From Mycobacterium conspicuum (GTDB taxonomy: Bacteria > Actinomycetota > Actinomycetes > Mycobacteriales > Mycobacteriaceae): a DNA stretch of 64,000 nucleotides. The translations under genes were made by a program, and so were the position numbers. Every line of letters starts with the position of its first letter. Positions within the stretch are counted from its first letter, which is position 1. The notes below the pieces were generated by a model. It was not told the DNA's origin and searched no databases. It saw nothing but the letters and a program-made list of their open reading frames with translations. The stretch is taken from NCBI RefSeq assembly GCF_010730195.1, contig NZ_AP022613.1, positions 496,001-560,000 on the forward strand, read 5' to 3'. Positions 55,054 through 63,089 of the stretch are shown piece by piece.

Positions 55054-55497
55054 ATGAACAGAAACGAGATCACCGAACAGATCGTCGTTGCTCGCCTGGC
55101 CAAGGGTCTGAGCTGGCGGCAGCTGGCCGACGCCATCGACAGGCCGGTGGTGTGGACCACGGCGGCGTTGCTGGGCCAACACCCGATACCCGCCGAACTC
55201 GGCAAGGTCCTGGTCGACCTGCTCGGTCTCGATGATGCGGTGATACCGCTGCTTGCCGCGCCGCCCATGCGCGGCGGGCTGCCCACTGCCGTTCCCACCG
55301 ACCCGACCATTTACCGCTTCTACGAAGCGCTTCAGGTGTATGGCCCTGCCATCAAGGAACTGATCCACGAGCAGTTCGGCGACGGCATCATGAGCGCGAT
55401 CAACTTCAGCGTCGACGTGCAGAAGAAGCCGCATCCGTCGGGTGATCGCATCGTGGTGACCTTCGATGGCAAGTTCCTTCCGTATGACTGGGTATGA
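55054..55497 (+). CDS. cynS: Cyanase (cyanate hydratase)
   Basis: 147 aa from ATG at 55054, giving the usual NEITEQIVVARLAKGLSW start; six upstream residues are not expected. The N-terminal half is the helix-turn-helix-like dimer domain. The catalytic residues known from E. coli (Arg96, Glu99, Ser122) appear as Arg88, Glu91 and Ser114 with identical spacing (IYRFYEAL, GIMSAINF). The enzyme is a decamer that converts cyanate and bicarbonate to ammonia and CO2, for detoxification and nitrogen supply. No carbonic anhydrase or transporter is adjacent; a patatin follows after 25 bp. Confidence 0.95.
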   Translation: MNRNEITEQIVVARLAKGLSWRQLADAIDRPVVWTTAALLGQHPIPAELGKVLVDLLGLDDAVIPLLAAPPMRGGLPTAVPTDPTIYRFYEALQVYGPAIKELIHEQFGDGIMSAINFSVDVQKKPHPSGDRIVVTFDGKFLPYDWV

Positions 55498-55522
55498 CTG
55501 CATCTGTGCCGAGGCATAAGCA

Positions 55523-56539
55523 ATGAAGGACGAGCAGCCAAAACCCTTGGATCTCGTGCTGTCCGGTGGCGGCGTCAAGGGCATCGGCCTGGTGGGGGCG
55601 GTGGTCGCGCTCTTGGATGCCGGGTATTCGGTCAAGCGGGTGTCCGGCGTGTCAGCCGGATCGCTCGTCGGGTCGATTTTGGCGGCCTCGTCGAACGGGA
55701 ATCAGCTCACCACGGACGAGATCAAAGAAATTGCGCTTACCCTGCCGTACCACAAGTTTCGCGACCGCGGCGCCATCGGACGAGTCCCGATGGTCGGCAA
55801 GGCGTGGGGCTTGCTGCGTGAGACCGGCATGTATCGCGGGGATTTTGCGCACGCCTGGATCCGCAGCGAACTGAAGAACTTGGGCGTCACCACATTCGGC
55901 GACCTGGCCCTCGACGACGAGCTGTTGATCGAGCAGCGCCGCTACCGGCTGGTGGTCACCGTCGCCGATGTGACGCGGGGTCAGTTGGTGCGGTTGCCGT
56001 GGGATTATCGGCGGGTCTATGGGCTCGATCCCGACGACCAGCCGGTGGCCGACGCGGTGCGCGCGTCGATGGCGATCCCGTTTTACTTTCGACCGGTCGA
56101 GCTGACCAGCGCCAACGGGATAACCTCCACCCTGGTCGACGGGGGCGTGCTGTCGAACTTTCCGATCGACTCGTTCGACCGGCCCGATCGCCGGCGGCCG
56201 CGCTGGCCCACCTTCGGCGTGACCGTGCTGCCAAACCTGCCCGAAGGCAACGACCAGTTGATCCCGGCGTTGGGCGCGCTGCGTCGTCTTGGGCCGCCGT
56301 CGCTGCTGGAAAAGTTGATCACCACCATGTTCGTCGGTCACGATCAGACCCACCTCAACCAGCCGTGGGTGAGTGCGCGCGCCATTCGGGTCGACTCGAC
56401 ATCGGTGAACTTTCTCGACTTCAGCATCGGTCGGCAAGACGCCGAGATGCTCTACCAAAAGGGGTACGTCGCGGCCCAGGAGTTCGTGTCGACCTGGGAC
56501 TGGGAGGAGTATTTGCAGCGGTTTCGGCGGTTCGACTAG
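55523..56539 (+). CDS. Patatin-like phospholipase
   Basis: 338 aa. LVLSGGGVKGIGLVGAVVAL (about residues 11-30) carries the oxyanion GGGxKG, VSGVSAGSLVGSILA has the nucleophile Ser in GVSAGS (about residue 45), and TLVDGGVLSNFPID holds the catalytic Asp of the DGG motif (about 208). This is the Ser-Asp dyad of bacterial patatins, which hydrolyse phospholipids or other acyl esters. No signal peptide is visible. It is probably co-transcribed with cynS. The stop TAG overlaps the convergent neighbour's stop through CTAG (56536-56539). Confidence 0.92.
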   Translation: MKDEQPKPLDLVLSGGGVKGIGLVGAVVALLDAGYSVKRVSGVSAGSLVGSILAASSNGNQLTTDEIKEIALTLPYHKFRDRGAIGRVPMVGKAWGLLRETGMYRGDFAHAWIRSELKNLGVTTFGDLALDDELLIEQRRYRLVVTVADVTRGQLVRLPWDYRRVYGLDPDDQPVADAVRASMAIPFYFRPVELTSANGITSTLVDGGVLSNFPIDSFDRPDRRRPRWPTFGVTVLPNLPEGNDQLIPALGALRRLGPPSLLEKLITTMFVGHDQTHLNQPWVSARAIRVDSTSVNFLDFSIGRQDAEMLYQKGYVAAQEFVSTWDWEEYLQRFRRFD

Positions 56540-57015
56540 CTGGCCAGTACCTGCGGCGAGAGTTCCTTGAGCATGGCGTTGGCCCAGCGCATCTGGCGCA
56601 GCGTCTCCGGGTGACAGCGCGCAGCCAGGCTGAGCAGCTCTTCATCCTTGGCGGCCTGCGCGCCCTGCGACAGCAGTTCCCAATCCAGCGATGCGCCCGC
56701 GGCCAGCCGGTGTATCCGACGCAGGTCGGCGAGCAGCAGCAGCCCAGGTTCCGGGCGGCGGCGCAGCAGGCCACTCAGTCGCGATTGGACGGGCCCCGTC
56801 ATCGCGGCGGTGCGCGGCTTGCCCGACAGGCGCAGACCGTAGTGACGGCCGTGGTCGGCCAGCTCGGCGAGGTGGTGCTGCGACCAGCCGGCCAAATCGA
56901 GCGCCAGGTGGTGGATGTCCTGGTCGCTGTGGTGACGCGCGGCCATCACGTTGAGTTCGTGCGCCAGTTTACGTTCGGAGCGGTGCAGCTCACGGATCGC
57001 CAGTTTGAGTTTCAT
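56536..57015 (-). CDS. Helical protein coupled to the molybdopterin oxidoreductase
   Basis: 159 aa from ATG at 57015, overlapping the oxidoreductase stop (ATGA); a longer frame inside that gene is rejected. The sequence is almost wholly alpha-helical with many His residues in the first half (ARHHSDQDIHHLALDLAGWS, QHHLAELADHGRHYG), suggesting a four-helix bundle. Metal binding is possible but no family was recognised. Coupled translation suggests a subunit, chaperone or electron-transfer partner of the oxidoreductase. Confidence 0.75.
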   Translation of the reverse strand: MKLKLAIRELHRSERKLAHELNVMAARHHSDQDIHHLALDLAGWSQHHLAELADHGRHYGLRLSGKPRTAAMTGPVQSRLSGLLRRRPEPGLLLLADLRRIHRLAAGASLDWELLSQGAQAAKDEELLSLAARCHPETLRQMRWANAMLKELSPQVLAS

Positions 57016-59396
57016 GCCTGGGCTCCCGCGGCCGCCGGCGCCCCGGCGCCGTTCGAATGTTCCTTGTGCCCTGGGCTTTTCGGCATTTTCCGCAGGCGGG
57101 CGGCGCCCGTTTTGAAGATCGGTTGTTTGGATACCGGGTCCCAGTCGGTCAGCGTGAGCTCGTTTCCCGCGCGCCGGTGTGCCGTGCCGTCGGTGTCCCA
57201 GTAGCCGTAGTGGAAGGGCACGAACAGCACGCCGTCGCGGATCCCGTTGACGCGGACGGGACACGTGACGCTGCCCCGTGGCGCAGTCACCTCGACGATA
57301 TCGCCATCCTTGATCTCCAGGCGCTGGGCGTCCCGTTGCGACACTTCGACCCACACCTCCGGTGCGGCCTGCTGAAGTTGTTGTGCCCGAGCGGTTTTCG
57401 TACGTGTGTGGAAGTGGTAGACGGTGCGTCCGGTGATCAACGCGAAGGGGTAGTCGGCGCTGGGTCGCTCATGTGGGGGAACGAACTCGGCGGCCTTGAT
57501 GATGGCCTTGCCGAACGGGTTCATCGCACGGTACTCGGTGGGCTCCAGCGGGGCGCCGGTGATCAGGTCCTTGCCGTAGGCCTCGCAGTAGTCGGGCGCC
57601 GCCCAGAATTTCGCATCGGCGCAAAGTCGTTCGGTCCCATCGGGATGTTCGGCGTTGCAAGGCCATTGGATGCCGCTGCCGCCGCGCAGCTTGTCATACG
57701 TCAGGCCCGTGTAATCGCACGGGCGGCCGGCGCTGCACTTCTTCCACGCTTCGAACGCCGACTCGGGGTCGGTCCAGGGTGGGAACGGTTGGCCGTCCTT
57801 GTCGCGAAAGTCCATCCGTCGCGCGTAGTCGAGGAAGATGTCCAGGTCCGAGCGCGCGAAACCCGGTGGCTCGACGGCCTTTTCGGACAGATGCACGGTG
57901 CGGTCGGCATTGGTGAAGGTACCGGTCTTCTCACCCCACGCCGCGGCGGGCAACACCACGTCGGCCAGCGCGGCGGTCTCGGTCATGAAGATGTCTTGCA
58001 CCACCAGGAACAGCCGCTCCTGGGACAGGATGTCGCGGATGCGGGACAACTCGGGCAGCGACACCGCCGGATTGGTGGCGGTGACCCACAACATGCGCAG
58101 CGTTCCCTCCTCGGCGAAGCGGAACATCTGCATCGCGTGCGTGGGCGGCGCATAGTGCGGAATCTGCAGCGGCTCAAGGTTCCACAGGTCGGCCAGCTCG
58201 GCGATGTGGCCGTCGTTGGACCAGTTCCGGAAGCCGGCCAGGTCGCCGTCGGCGCCGCATTCCCGCGTGTTCTCCGCGGTCGGCTGCCCGTTCATCTGCA
58301 GCACTCCGCAGCCGGGTTTGCCGAGCATGCCGCGCAGCAGATGAATGTTGTTGACCTGCACCGCCGCCGCGGTGGCCTGATGCGACTGGTAGAAGCCCTG
58401 CAACACCGTCGACAACAACCGTTCGGCGGTGCCGATCAGGCGCGCCGCCTGCCGAATGTCGTCGGCGTCGACGCCGCAGATCTCGGCGGCCCGCTCGGGC
58501 GGGAACTCCCCGACCCGCTTGCGTAGCTCGTCGAAACCGACGGTGTTGGCGTCGATGTAGTCGTGGTCGATCCAGTCATGGGCGATGATCTCGTGCAGCA
58601 GCCCATTCATCAGGGCCACATTGGTGCCCGGCAGCGGCGCCAGGTGCACGGTGGCGTGCCGTGCCACCGGCGTGAGCCTGGGGTCGACGCACACGATCGC
58701 CGGCGGCGCGGCACCGGCCAGCCGATCCAGCATCCGCGCCCACAGCACCGTCTGGGTCTCGGCGACGTTGTGTCCGAACAGCGCGATGACGTCGGCGTGG
58801 TCGACGTCGGTGTAGGAACCCGGCTGCCCGTCGCAGCCGAACGATTCCTTCAGGGCCTCGGCTGCCGTCGCTGTGCACAGGCGGGTGTTTCCGTCGACGT
58901 GGTTGGTGCCGATCGCGCCGTGGGCGATCGCTCCTTGCGTGTAGTAGGCCTCGAGGAACAGCTGCCCGGAGGTATAGAAGCCGATCGAGCTGGGCCCCTG
59001 GGTGTCGAGCAATTCCCGGCTGCGCGTGACGATCCGTTCCATGGCGGAGTCCCAGTCGCAGGGGTGGAGTTCGTCGCCGACTCGGATCAGCGGGGTGGTA
59101 AGCCGGTCCGTCGAGGCGTTGGCCTGCCAACCGAACATGTCCTTGGGGTCCAGGCGCCCGCGGTTGACCCGGTCGACGTCACGGCCGCGGACGCCGACGA
59201 TCCGCCCGTCCTTGACGGCGATGTCCAACCCGTCGCCGTTGGAGTGCAAGACCGCGGCCGATTGCACCCATTTGTCCACCGACGCGGCGGTGATTCCGTC
59301 GGCGAGGAACTCGTCGACGCGTGGTGGCCACGGCTCACCCGGTGCGTACGGCGTCCGCGGCCCCCACGGGTCCGCGATGCGGTCTGTTGACACCAT
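57012..59396 (-). CDS. Molybdopterin oxidoreductase lacking N-terminal Fe-S cysteines
   Basis: 794 aa with the assimilatory-nitrate-reductase-like layout: VDKWVQSAAVLHSNGDGLD, RLDPKDMFGWQANASTDRL, VIALFGHNVAETQTVLW, GMLGKPGCGVLQMNGQPTAE, LPAAAWGEKTGTFTNADRTV and a C-terminal MGD-binding barrel (ALITGRTVYHFHTRTKTARA, VEVTAPRGSVTCPVRVNG). The [4Fe-4S] ligands CxxCxxxC expected near residues 48-55 are Ala48, His51 and Asp55 here, with exact spacing. An N-terminal cluster of the normal kind is therefore unlikely. It has no signal peptide. It runs into the helical partner through ATGA. Redox activity and substrate are open. Confidence 0.88.
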   Translation of the reverse strand: MVSTDRIADPWGPRTPYAPGEPWPPRVDEFLADGITAASVDKWVQSAAVLHSNGDGLDIAVKDGRIVGVRGRDVDRVNRGRLDPKDMFGWQANASTDRLTTPLIRVGDELHPCDWDSAMERIVTRSRELLDTQGPSSIGFYTSGQLFLEAYYTQGAIAHGAIGTNHVDGNTRLCTATAAEALKESFGCDGQPGSYTDVDHADVIALFGHNVAETQTVLWARMLDRLAGAAPPAIVCVDPRLTPVARHATVHLAPLPGTNVALMNGLLHEIIAHDWIDHDYIDANTVGFDELRKRVGEFPPERAAEICGVDADDIRQAARLIGTAERLLSTVLQGFYQSHQATAAAVQVNNIHLLRGMLGKPGCGVLQMNGQPTAENTRECGADGDLAGFRNWSNDGHIAELADLWNLEPLQIPHYAPPTHAMQMFRFAEEGTLRMLWVTATNPAVSLPELSRIRDILSQERLFLVVQDIFMTETAALADVVLPAAAWGEKTGTFTNADRTVHLSEKAVEPPGFARSDLDIFLDYARRMDFRDKDGQPFPPWTDPESAFEAWKKCSAGRPCDYTGLTYDKLRGGSGIQWPCNAEHPDGTERLCADAKFWAAPDYCEAYGKDLITGAPLEPTEYRAMNPFGKAIIKAAEFVPPHERPSADYPFALITGRTVYHFHTRTKTARAQQLQQAAPEVWVEVSQRDAQRLEIKDGDIVEVTAPRGSVTCPVRVNGIRDGVLFVPFHYGYWDTDGTAHRRAGNELTLTDWDPVSKQPIFKTGAARLRKMPKSPGHKEHSNGAGAPAAAGAQA

Positions 59397-59450
59397 GTCG
59401 GAAGGCCTACCCGCGGCGGCACGCCCGAAACCCCAGCGCTCACGGCATCG

Positions 59451-60146
59451 TCACAGGCCGAATTCGGCTTCAATCCCGTCGATTCCGGCGCGGATGGCTT
59501 TCAGCGCGTCGGCGCGTGCCCGCAACTTGGTCGCGGCGTGGGCATGTTGGTGCAGGCCGGCGAATTCGCGCGCGGCCTCTTCGGCGCGACTGAGGACCAT
59601 CTCCGGCAGCACTATCTCGTCGACGAAGCCGGCGGCCAGCGCGGTTTCCCCGAAGAACGTCTTGGCGAGTCCGGTGGCCTGCTGGTAGGCCGAGGGCGTC
59701 AGGCGCAGCTTCATGATCTCCAGGGCGGCGTAGGGGATGGTCATGCCGATCGCCACTTCGTTGGCCTGAATGTTGTACGCGTGGGCGGCCACTCGGTGGT
59801 CACCGGATGACAGCAGGAACGCCCCCATCGCGATGGCCGGACCGGTGCACGCCATCACCACCGGCTTGGGGTAGGACAACAGCCGATACGCCAACTCGAA
59901 CCCGCCCCTGAGCATGTCGATCGCCGGCTGCACCTCGCCCGACGTCAATACCTTCAGATCGAAGCCGCCGCTGAAGACCCGCTCGTTGCCGGTGATCACC
60001 AGCGCGCCGACGTCGTCACGGTCGGCGTTGTCGATCGCCTCGTTGAGGGCCTGCTGCATCGTCGGGCCCAGCGCGTTGACCTTGCCGTCGTCCATCCTGA
60101 TGACCGCGATGGATTCGTTGTGGCGGTAGGTCACCGGGCCGCTCAT
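59451..60146 (-). CDS. echA3: Enoyl-CoA hydratase/isomerase family protein
   Basis: 231 aa, the length of Rv0632c (EchA3), and in the same neighbourhood (recCBD on one side, Rv0633c-Rv0634c on the other). Crotonase landmarks: GALVITGNERVFSGGFDLKVL forms the first oxyanion loop, and ACTGPAIAMGAFLLSSGDHRVA the second. The usual glutamate pair of hydratases is not evident (ALSSG-type loop), so hydratase activity is uncertain and hydrolysis or isomerisation is possible. Cytoplasmic. Gene name by synteny. Confidence 0.88.
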   Translation of the reverse strand: MSGPVTYRHNESIAVIRMDDGKVNALGPTMQQALNEAIDNADRDDVGALVITGNERVFSGGFDLKVLTSGEVQPAIDMLRGGFELAYRLLSYPKPVVMACTGPAIAMGAFLLSSGDHRVAAHAYNIQANEVAIGMTIPYAALEIMKLRLTPSAYQQATGLAKTFFGETALAAGFVDEIVLPEMVLSRAEEAAREFAGLHQHAHAATKLRARADALKAIRAGIDGIEAEFGL

Positions 60147-60185
60147 GGTTGCTCCTTCGCAGTACTGGCAGGCCCGTTGATTGAA

Positions 60186-61019
60186 TCAGACCCGCTGGCT
60201 GTGATGCTTACCCAGTTCGCTTTCGGCGTTACCCCAGCGCAGGCTGACATCGGTGGGTTCTTCGAGCTGGCGAGTGCGCCACCTGTCCTGGGTCTCGGCC
60301 ACGGCGCGGTTGATTCGATCGATTTCGGCGCGGAACACCTCGGGACGCGTTTCCTTGCTGGCGTAGTGGAAGTAGGTCAGCAGGCTGCGCAGCAACTCCA
60401 GCTTCTGCTTTTCCCTCTTCGCCAGGTCGTGGTTCGTCATCAACTCGATGCGCTGGACGGGCGGCAGGGCGTTCCAGTCCAACACCACCTTGGTCTGCAG
60501 CACGGGCCGCTCACGGTTCCAGAACCGCCACCCGCGCGGCTGTTCGGGGCGGTCGCAGTAGAGCACGCTGCCGGTGAACCGGGACTCGATGCCGTTCCCG
60601 AGTTCGGCGCGGTCGAGTGCCGAATCCCACACCATTCGCCACTCCTGGCCGGGCGCCAGTACCGGTAATCCGGCGGGAAGTTTCAGTTCGCCGATATCGG
60701 CGTAGCCGTCGGCGGCATTTTCGTATTCGGCCACCGTCGGCGGATTCTGAAACGAAAAACGGATATCGTGCGCCGCGGTTTGGCCGAAATTCCGGACCAC
60801 CAGTTCGATGACATGCCAATCGGCGGCGTGCGGCTCCATCAGCATGGCGACATGCGGCCGGGTCCGCTCCGCGGCCAGCCTGCGGTTGCGTTTGATTTGC
60901 GCGTTCGCGAAGACCAGTGCGACCACACCCAGCGCAAGCGCCCCCCACGCCGCCCACGCCAGCCAGGTGCCGGACCCCACTTCCGTGACCCGGTGCCAGC
61001 TGTCCTGGATCCACCCCAT
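60186..61019 (-). CDS. Membrane-anchored protein of unknown function (Rv0633c-like)
   Basis: 277 aa. One hydrophobic segment (TWLAWAAWGALALGVVALVFA, residues about 18-38) sits near the N-terminus. It is followed by a beta-sandwich-like domain (WHVIELVVRNFGQTAAHDIRF, PVLAPGQEWRMVWDS) and a charged helical tail. Size and position match Rv0633c. No function can be assigned. It lies 37 bp after the glyoxalase II gene on the same strand. Confidence 0.8.
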   Translation of the reverse strand: MGWIQDSWHRVTEVGSGTWLAWAAWGALALGVVALVFANAQIKRNRRLAAERTRPHVAMLMEPHAADWHVIELVVRNFGQTAAHDIRFSFQNPPTVAEYENAADGYADIGELKLPAGLPVLAPGQEWRMVWDSALDRAELGNGIESRFTGSVLYCDRPEQPRGWRFWNRERPVLQTKVVLDWNALPPVQRIELMTNHDLAKREKQKLELLRSLLTYFHYASKETRPEVFRAEIDRINRAVAETQDRWRTRQLEEPTDVSLRWGNAESELGKHHSQRV

Positions 61020-61056
61020 TGAATCCGTCCCCCCTACATCGCGGCGATCCGGCGGC

Positions 61057-61770
61057 TCAGCCGCCCATCAACATGCGCCACTGGTCGAGATTAGAGGCGC
61101 GATACACATAATTCGAACGCTTGACCTCCGACAGCGACGCACTCGGTTCGACCGAATACCAATGCCCGGGAAATACCGTCGGGTCCCCGGGAAGCTGGGC
61201 AAGCTGGTGCAGGCTGCGGTACATCTCGTCGGAGTCGCCGCCGGGAAAGTCGGTGCGTCCGCAGCCTTCCAGGAACAGCGTGTCGCCGGCGACCAGTCGG
61301 CCGTCGAGCAGAAAGCACTGGCTGCCCGGTGTGTGGCCCGGCGTGTGCAGCAGCTCGATTTCGATGTCGCCGACGCTGATCTTGTCGCGATGCTCATGGG
61401 CGGTCAGGTCGTCGAGGCCGATCCCGGTGACCCGCGAAACCCAAAGCGCCTCATGGGTATTCACGTGCACCGGCACGGCTTTTCGCTCGAGCAGGTCGGC
61501 CAGTCCCGCCAGCTCGAAGCCCATCATCGACCCGCCCACGTGGTCCGGGTGGTGATGGGTCACCAGCACCCCGGACAACCGCATGCCGTCCTCCTCGATC
61601 GCGTCGAGAAGATCGCCGGCCGCGTAGGCGGGATCGACCACGACGCAGTCGCCGGTCTCACGGTCGCCGATCAGGTAGGCGAAGTTGCGCATTTGCATGG
61701 CGAACCCGTCGCCGGCGGCGAAGTCGCGGCCGGAGAGCAGTTGGCGGAAGTACAGGCGGTCCTCTGACAC
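61057..61770 (-). CDS. Glyoxalase II-like metallo-beta-lactamase fold hydrolase
   Basis: 237 aa from GTG, like Rv0634c. The MBL metal motif VLVTHHHPDHVGGSM is near residue 75, with the further ligands LLHTPGHTPGSQCFLL (about 135-150), GDTLFLEGCGRTDFPGGD (about 160-178) and FPGHWYSVEP (about 212). Glyoxalase II hydrolyses S-lactoyl-glutathione; mycobacteria lack glutathione, so the natural thioester is probably a mycothiol conjugate or another thiol ester. Cytoplasmic. Confidence 0.9.
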   Translation of the reverse strand: MSEDRLYFRQLLSGRDFAAGDGFAMQMRNFAYLIGDRETGDCVVVDPAYAAGDLLDAIEEDGMRLSGVLVTHHHPDHVGGSMMGFELAGLADLLERKAVPVHVNTHEALWVSRVTGIGLDDLTAHEHRDKISVGDIEIELLHTPGHTPGSQCFLLDGRLVAGDTLFLEGCGRTDFPGGDSDEMYRSLHQLAQLPGDPTVFPGHWYSVEPSASLSEVKRSNYVYRASNLDQWRMLMGG

Positions 61771-61860
61771 GTGACCAGACTAGGGTTCGTCCAAGGCTCG
61801 TCCAAAACTCGTCCCAGCCTTCGGCAGGTTGGGTTTGAATCCACTGGGTATTGCTGGTCC

Positions 61861-62073
61861 ATGCCGAAAACGGTCGCGATCGAGATTGACGACGACCTGC
61901 TCCAAGCGGTGATCCGCAGATACCGTCTGCTTGGTCGCGAACAAGCCGTCCACCTCGCGCTGCGCTGCCTGCTGGACTCCTCCGACGGCGAACACCTCCC
62001 CGAGGAAGACGAGTACGACCAGTTCAGCGACCTCGCGGCGTTGCGCCGCCGGCCACGGGCCGACACCGAGTGA
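61861..62073 (+). CDS. VapB-like ribbon-helix-helix protein (possible antitoxin)
   Basis: 70 aa from ATG at 61861; an upstream in-frame ATG at 61771 adds a tail unlike the family. TVAIEIDDDLLQAVIRRYRL then LGREQAVHLALRCLLDSSDG has the VapB pattern of a beta-strand plus helix for DNA binding, followed by an acidic tail that would cover a toxin. No VapC PIN-domain gene is next to it, so it is an orphan, perhaps acting only as a regulator. Its place corresponds to Rv0634A. Confidence 0.7.
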   Translation: MPKTVAIEIDDDLLQAVIRRYRLLGREQAVHLALRCLLDSSDGEHLPEEDEYDQFSDLAALRRRPRADTE

Positions 62074-62084
62074 GGCCTAGTGGT

Positions 62085-62114
62085 TTGGTGGCGTTGCGGG
62101 CCAGGCTGTAACCT
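62085..62114 (+). promoter_or_regulatory. Promoter of the tRNA-Thr/tRNA-Met/rpmG unit
   Basis: TTGGTG (62085-62090), 18-bp spacer, TAACCT (62109-62114) fits a housekeeping promoter about 50 bp before tRNA-Thr. It follows the VapB-like stop by 12 bp. Confidence 0.4.
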
Positions 62115-62164
62115 CTTTTAGGCCCGCGAAAGAGACCCGCACGACTGGTCGCTACGGGTGAACG

Positions 62165-62237
62165 GCCCCCTTAGCTCAGTCGGTAGAGCGTTTCCATGGT
62201 AAGGAAAAGGTCAACGGTTCGATTCCGTTAGGGGGCT
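62165..62237 (+). tRNA. tRNA-Thr (anticodon GGT)
   Basis: 73 nt cloverleaf: acceptor GCCCCCT pairs with AGGGGGC, D-arm GCTCAGTCGGTAGAGC, anticodon stem TTTCC/GGAAA with loop ATGGTAA (anticodon GGT reads ACC/ACU), T-arm with GGTTCGATTCC. CCA is not encoded. It is followed after 36 bp by tRNA-Met, as upstream of rpmG in M. tuberculosis. Confidence 0.95.
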
Positions 62238-62273
62238 CGGCTGACGCCGAGCAGGCTGGCGGCGCGTACCCGA

Positions 62274-62347
<74 letters not shown>

Positions 62348-62385
62348 CAACCCAATACACGAGATAAGACCGAGAAAGAACACCC

Positions 62386-62553
62386 ATGGCTTCCAGTACC
62401 GATGTGCGGCCGAAGATCACTCTGGCATGCGAGGAGTGCAAGCACCGCAACTACATCACCAAGAAGAACCGGCGCAACGACCCCGACCGGATGGAGCTGA
62501 AGAAGTTCTGCCCTAATTGCGGCAAGCACCAGCCCCACCGTGAGACACGCTAG
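62386..62553 (+). CDS. rpmG: 50S ribosomal protein L33
   Basis: 55 aa, too short for a usual ORF cutoff. RPKITLACEECKHRNYITKK and FCPNCGKHQPHRETR show both zinc-ribbon CxxC pairs (Cys15-Cys18 and Cys39-Cys42, approximately), so it is the zinc-containing C+ form. The first tRNA-linked L33 copy (rpmG2 in M. tuberculosis) is in the same place. The ATG is preceded by GAGAAAGAA. Confidence 0.93.
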   Translation: MASSTDVRPKITLACEECKHRNYITKKNRRNDPDRMELKKFCPNCGKHQPHRETR

Positions 62554-62595
62554 CGATTCCAGTTCATTCAGAGCATCTGCTCAGATCTGACTAGG

Positions 62596-62601
62596 TAGGT
62601 T
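62596..62601 (+). promoter_or_regulatory. -10 element of hadABC, probable leaderless start
   Basis: TAGGTT fits TANNNT and ends 8 bases before the hadA GTG at 62610, with no Shine-Dalgarno in between. A GAGCA-TC-TGCTC palindrome (62571-62582) lies just upstream and might bind a regulator. Confidence 0.45.
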
Positions 62602-62609
62602 CTAGACCC

Positions 62610-63089
62610 GTGGGATTGGCCACCGACATCGTCGGGATGCACTACCGATATCCCGACTATTACGAGGTCGAGCGCGAAAAGATCCGCGAGTACGCCGTTG
62701 CGGTGCAAAACGACGACGCCGTGTTCTTCTCCGAGGACGCCTCGGCCGAGCTCGGCTACAAGGGGTTGTTGTCCCCGCTGACGTTCATCTGCGTGTTCGG
62801 TTACAAGGCGCAGTTGGCGTTCTTCAAGCACGCCGGCATTGAGGTGACCGAAGAGCAGATCGTCCAGGTCGACCAGACGCTGAAATTCAAGCAGCCGATC
62901 GTGGCGGGCGACAAGCTGTACTGCGACGTGTGGGTGGATTCGACCCGCGTGGCGCACGGTACCCAGCTCATCGTGACCAAGAACATCGTCACCAACGAAG
63001 CGGGTGACGTGGTGCAGGAGTGCTACACGACCCTGGCGGGCCGTGCGAGCGAGGATGGTGAAGAAGGGTTTTCGCATGCCATTGCGTGA
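62610..63089 (+). CDS. hadA: (3R)-hydroxyacyl-ACP dehydratase subunit HadA
   Basis: 159 aa from GTG. ATDIVGMHYRYPDYYEVERE, LSPLTFICVFGYKAQLAFFK and DQTLKFKQPIVAGDKLYCDV match M. tuberculosis HadA (Rv0635). HadA is the substrate-binding, non-catalytic subunit that pairs with HadB to dehydrate hydroxyacyl-ACPs in FAS-II mycolic acid synthesis; it is linked to thiacetazone and isoxyl resistance. It overlaps hadB by 14 bp. Confidence 0.95.
   Translation: MGLATDIVGMHYRYPDYYEVEREKIREYAVAVQNDDAVFFSEDASAELGYKGLLSPLTFICVFGYKAQLAFFKHAGIEVTEEQIVQVDQTLKFKQPIVAGDKLYCDVWVDSTRVAHGTQLIVTKNIVTNEAGDVVQECYTTLAGRASEDGEEGFSHAIA

Noticed and set aside
57072..58526. 489-residue frame antisense to the molybdopterin gene
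   Set aside because: It mirrors a conserved gene on the other strand and has no domain of its own.
53655..59396. Genomic island with integration at a tRNA
   Set aside because: No tRNA, integrase or flanking direct repeats were seen at either end, and base composition looks like the neighbours.
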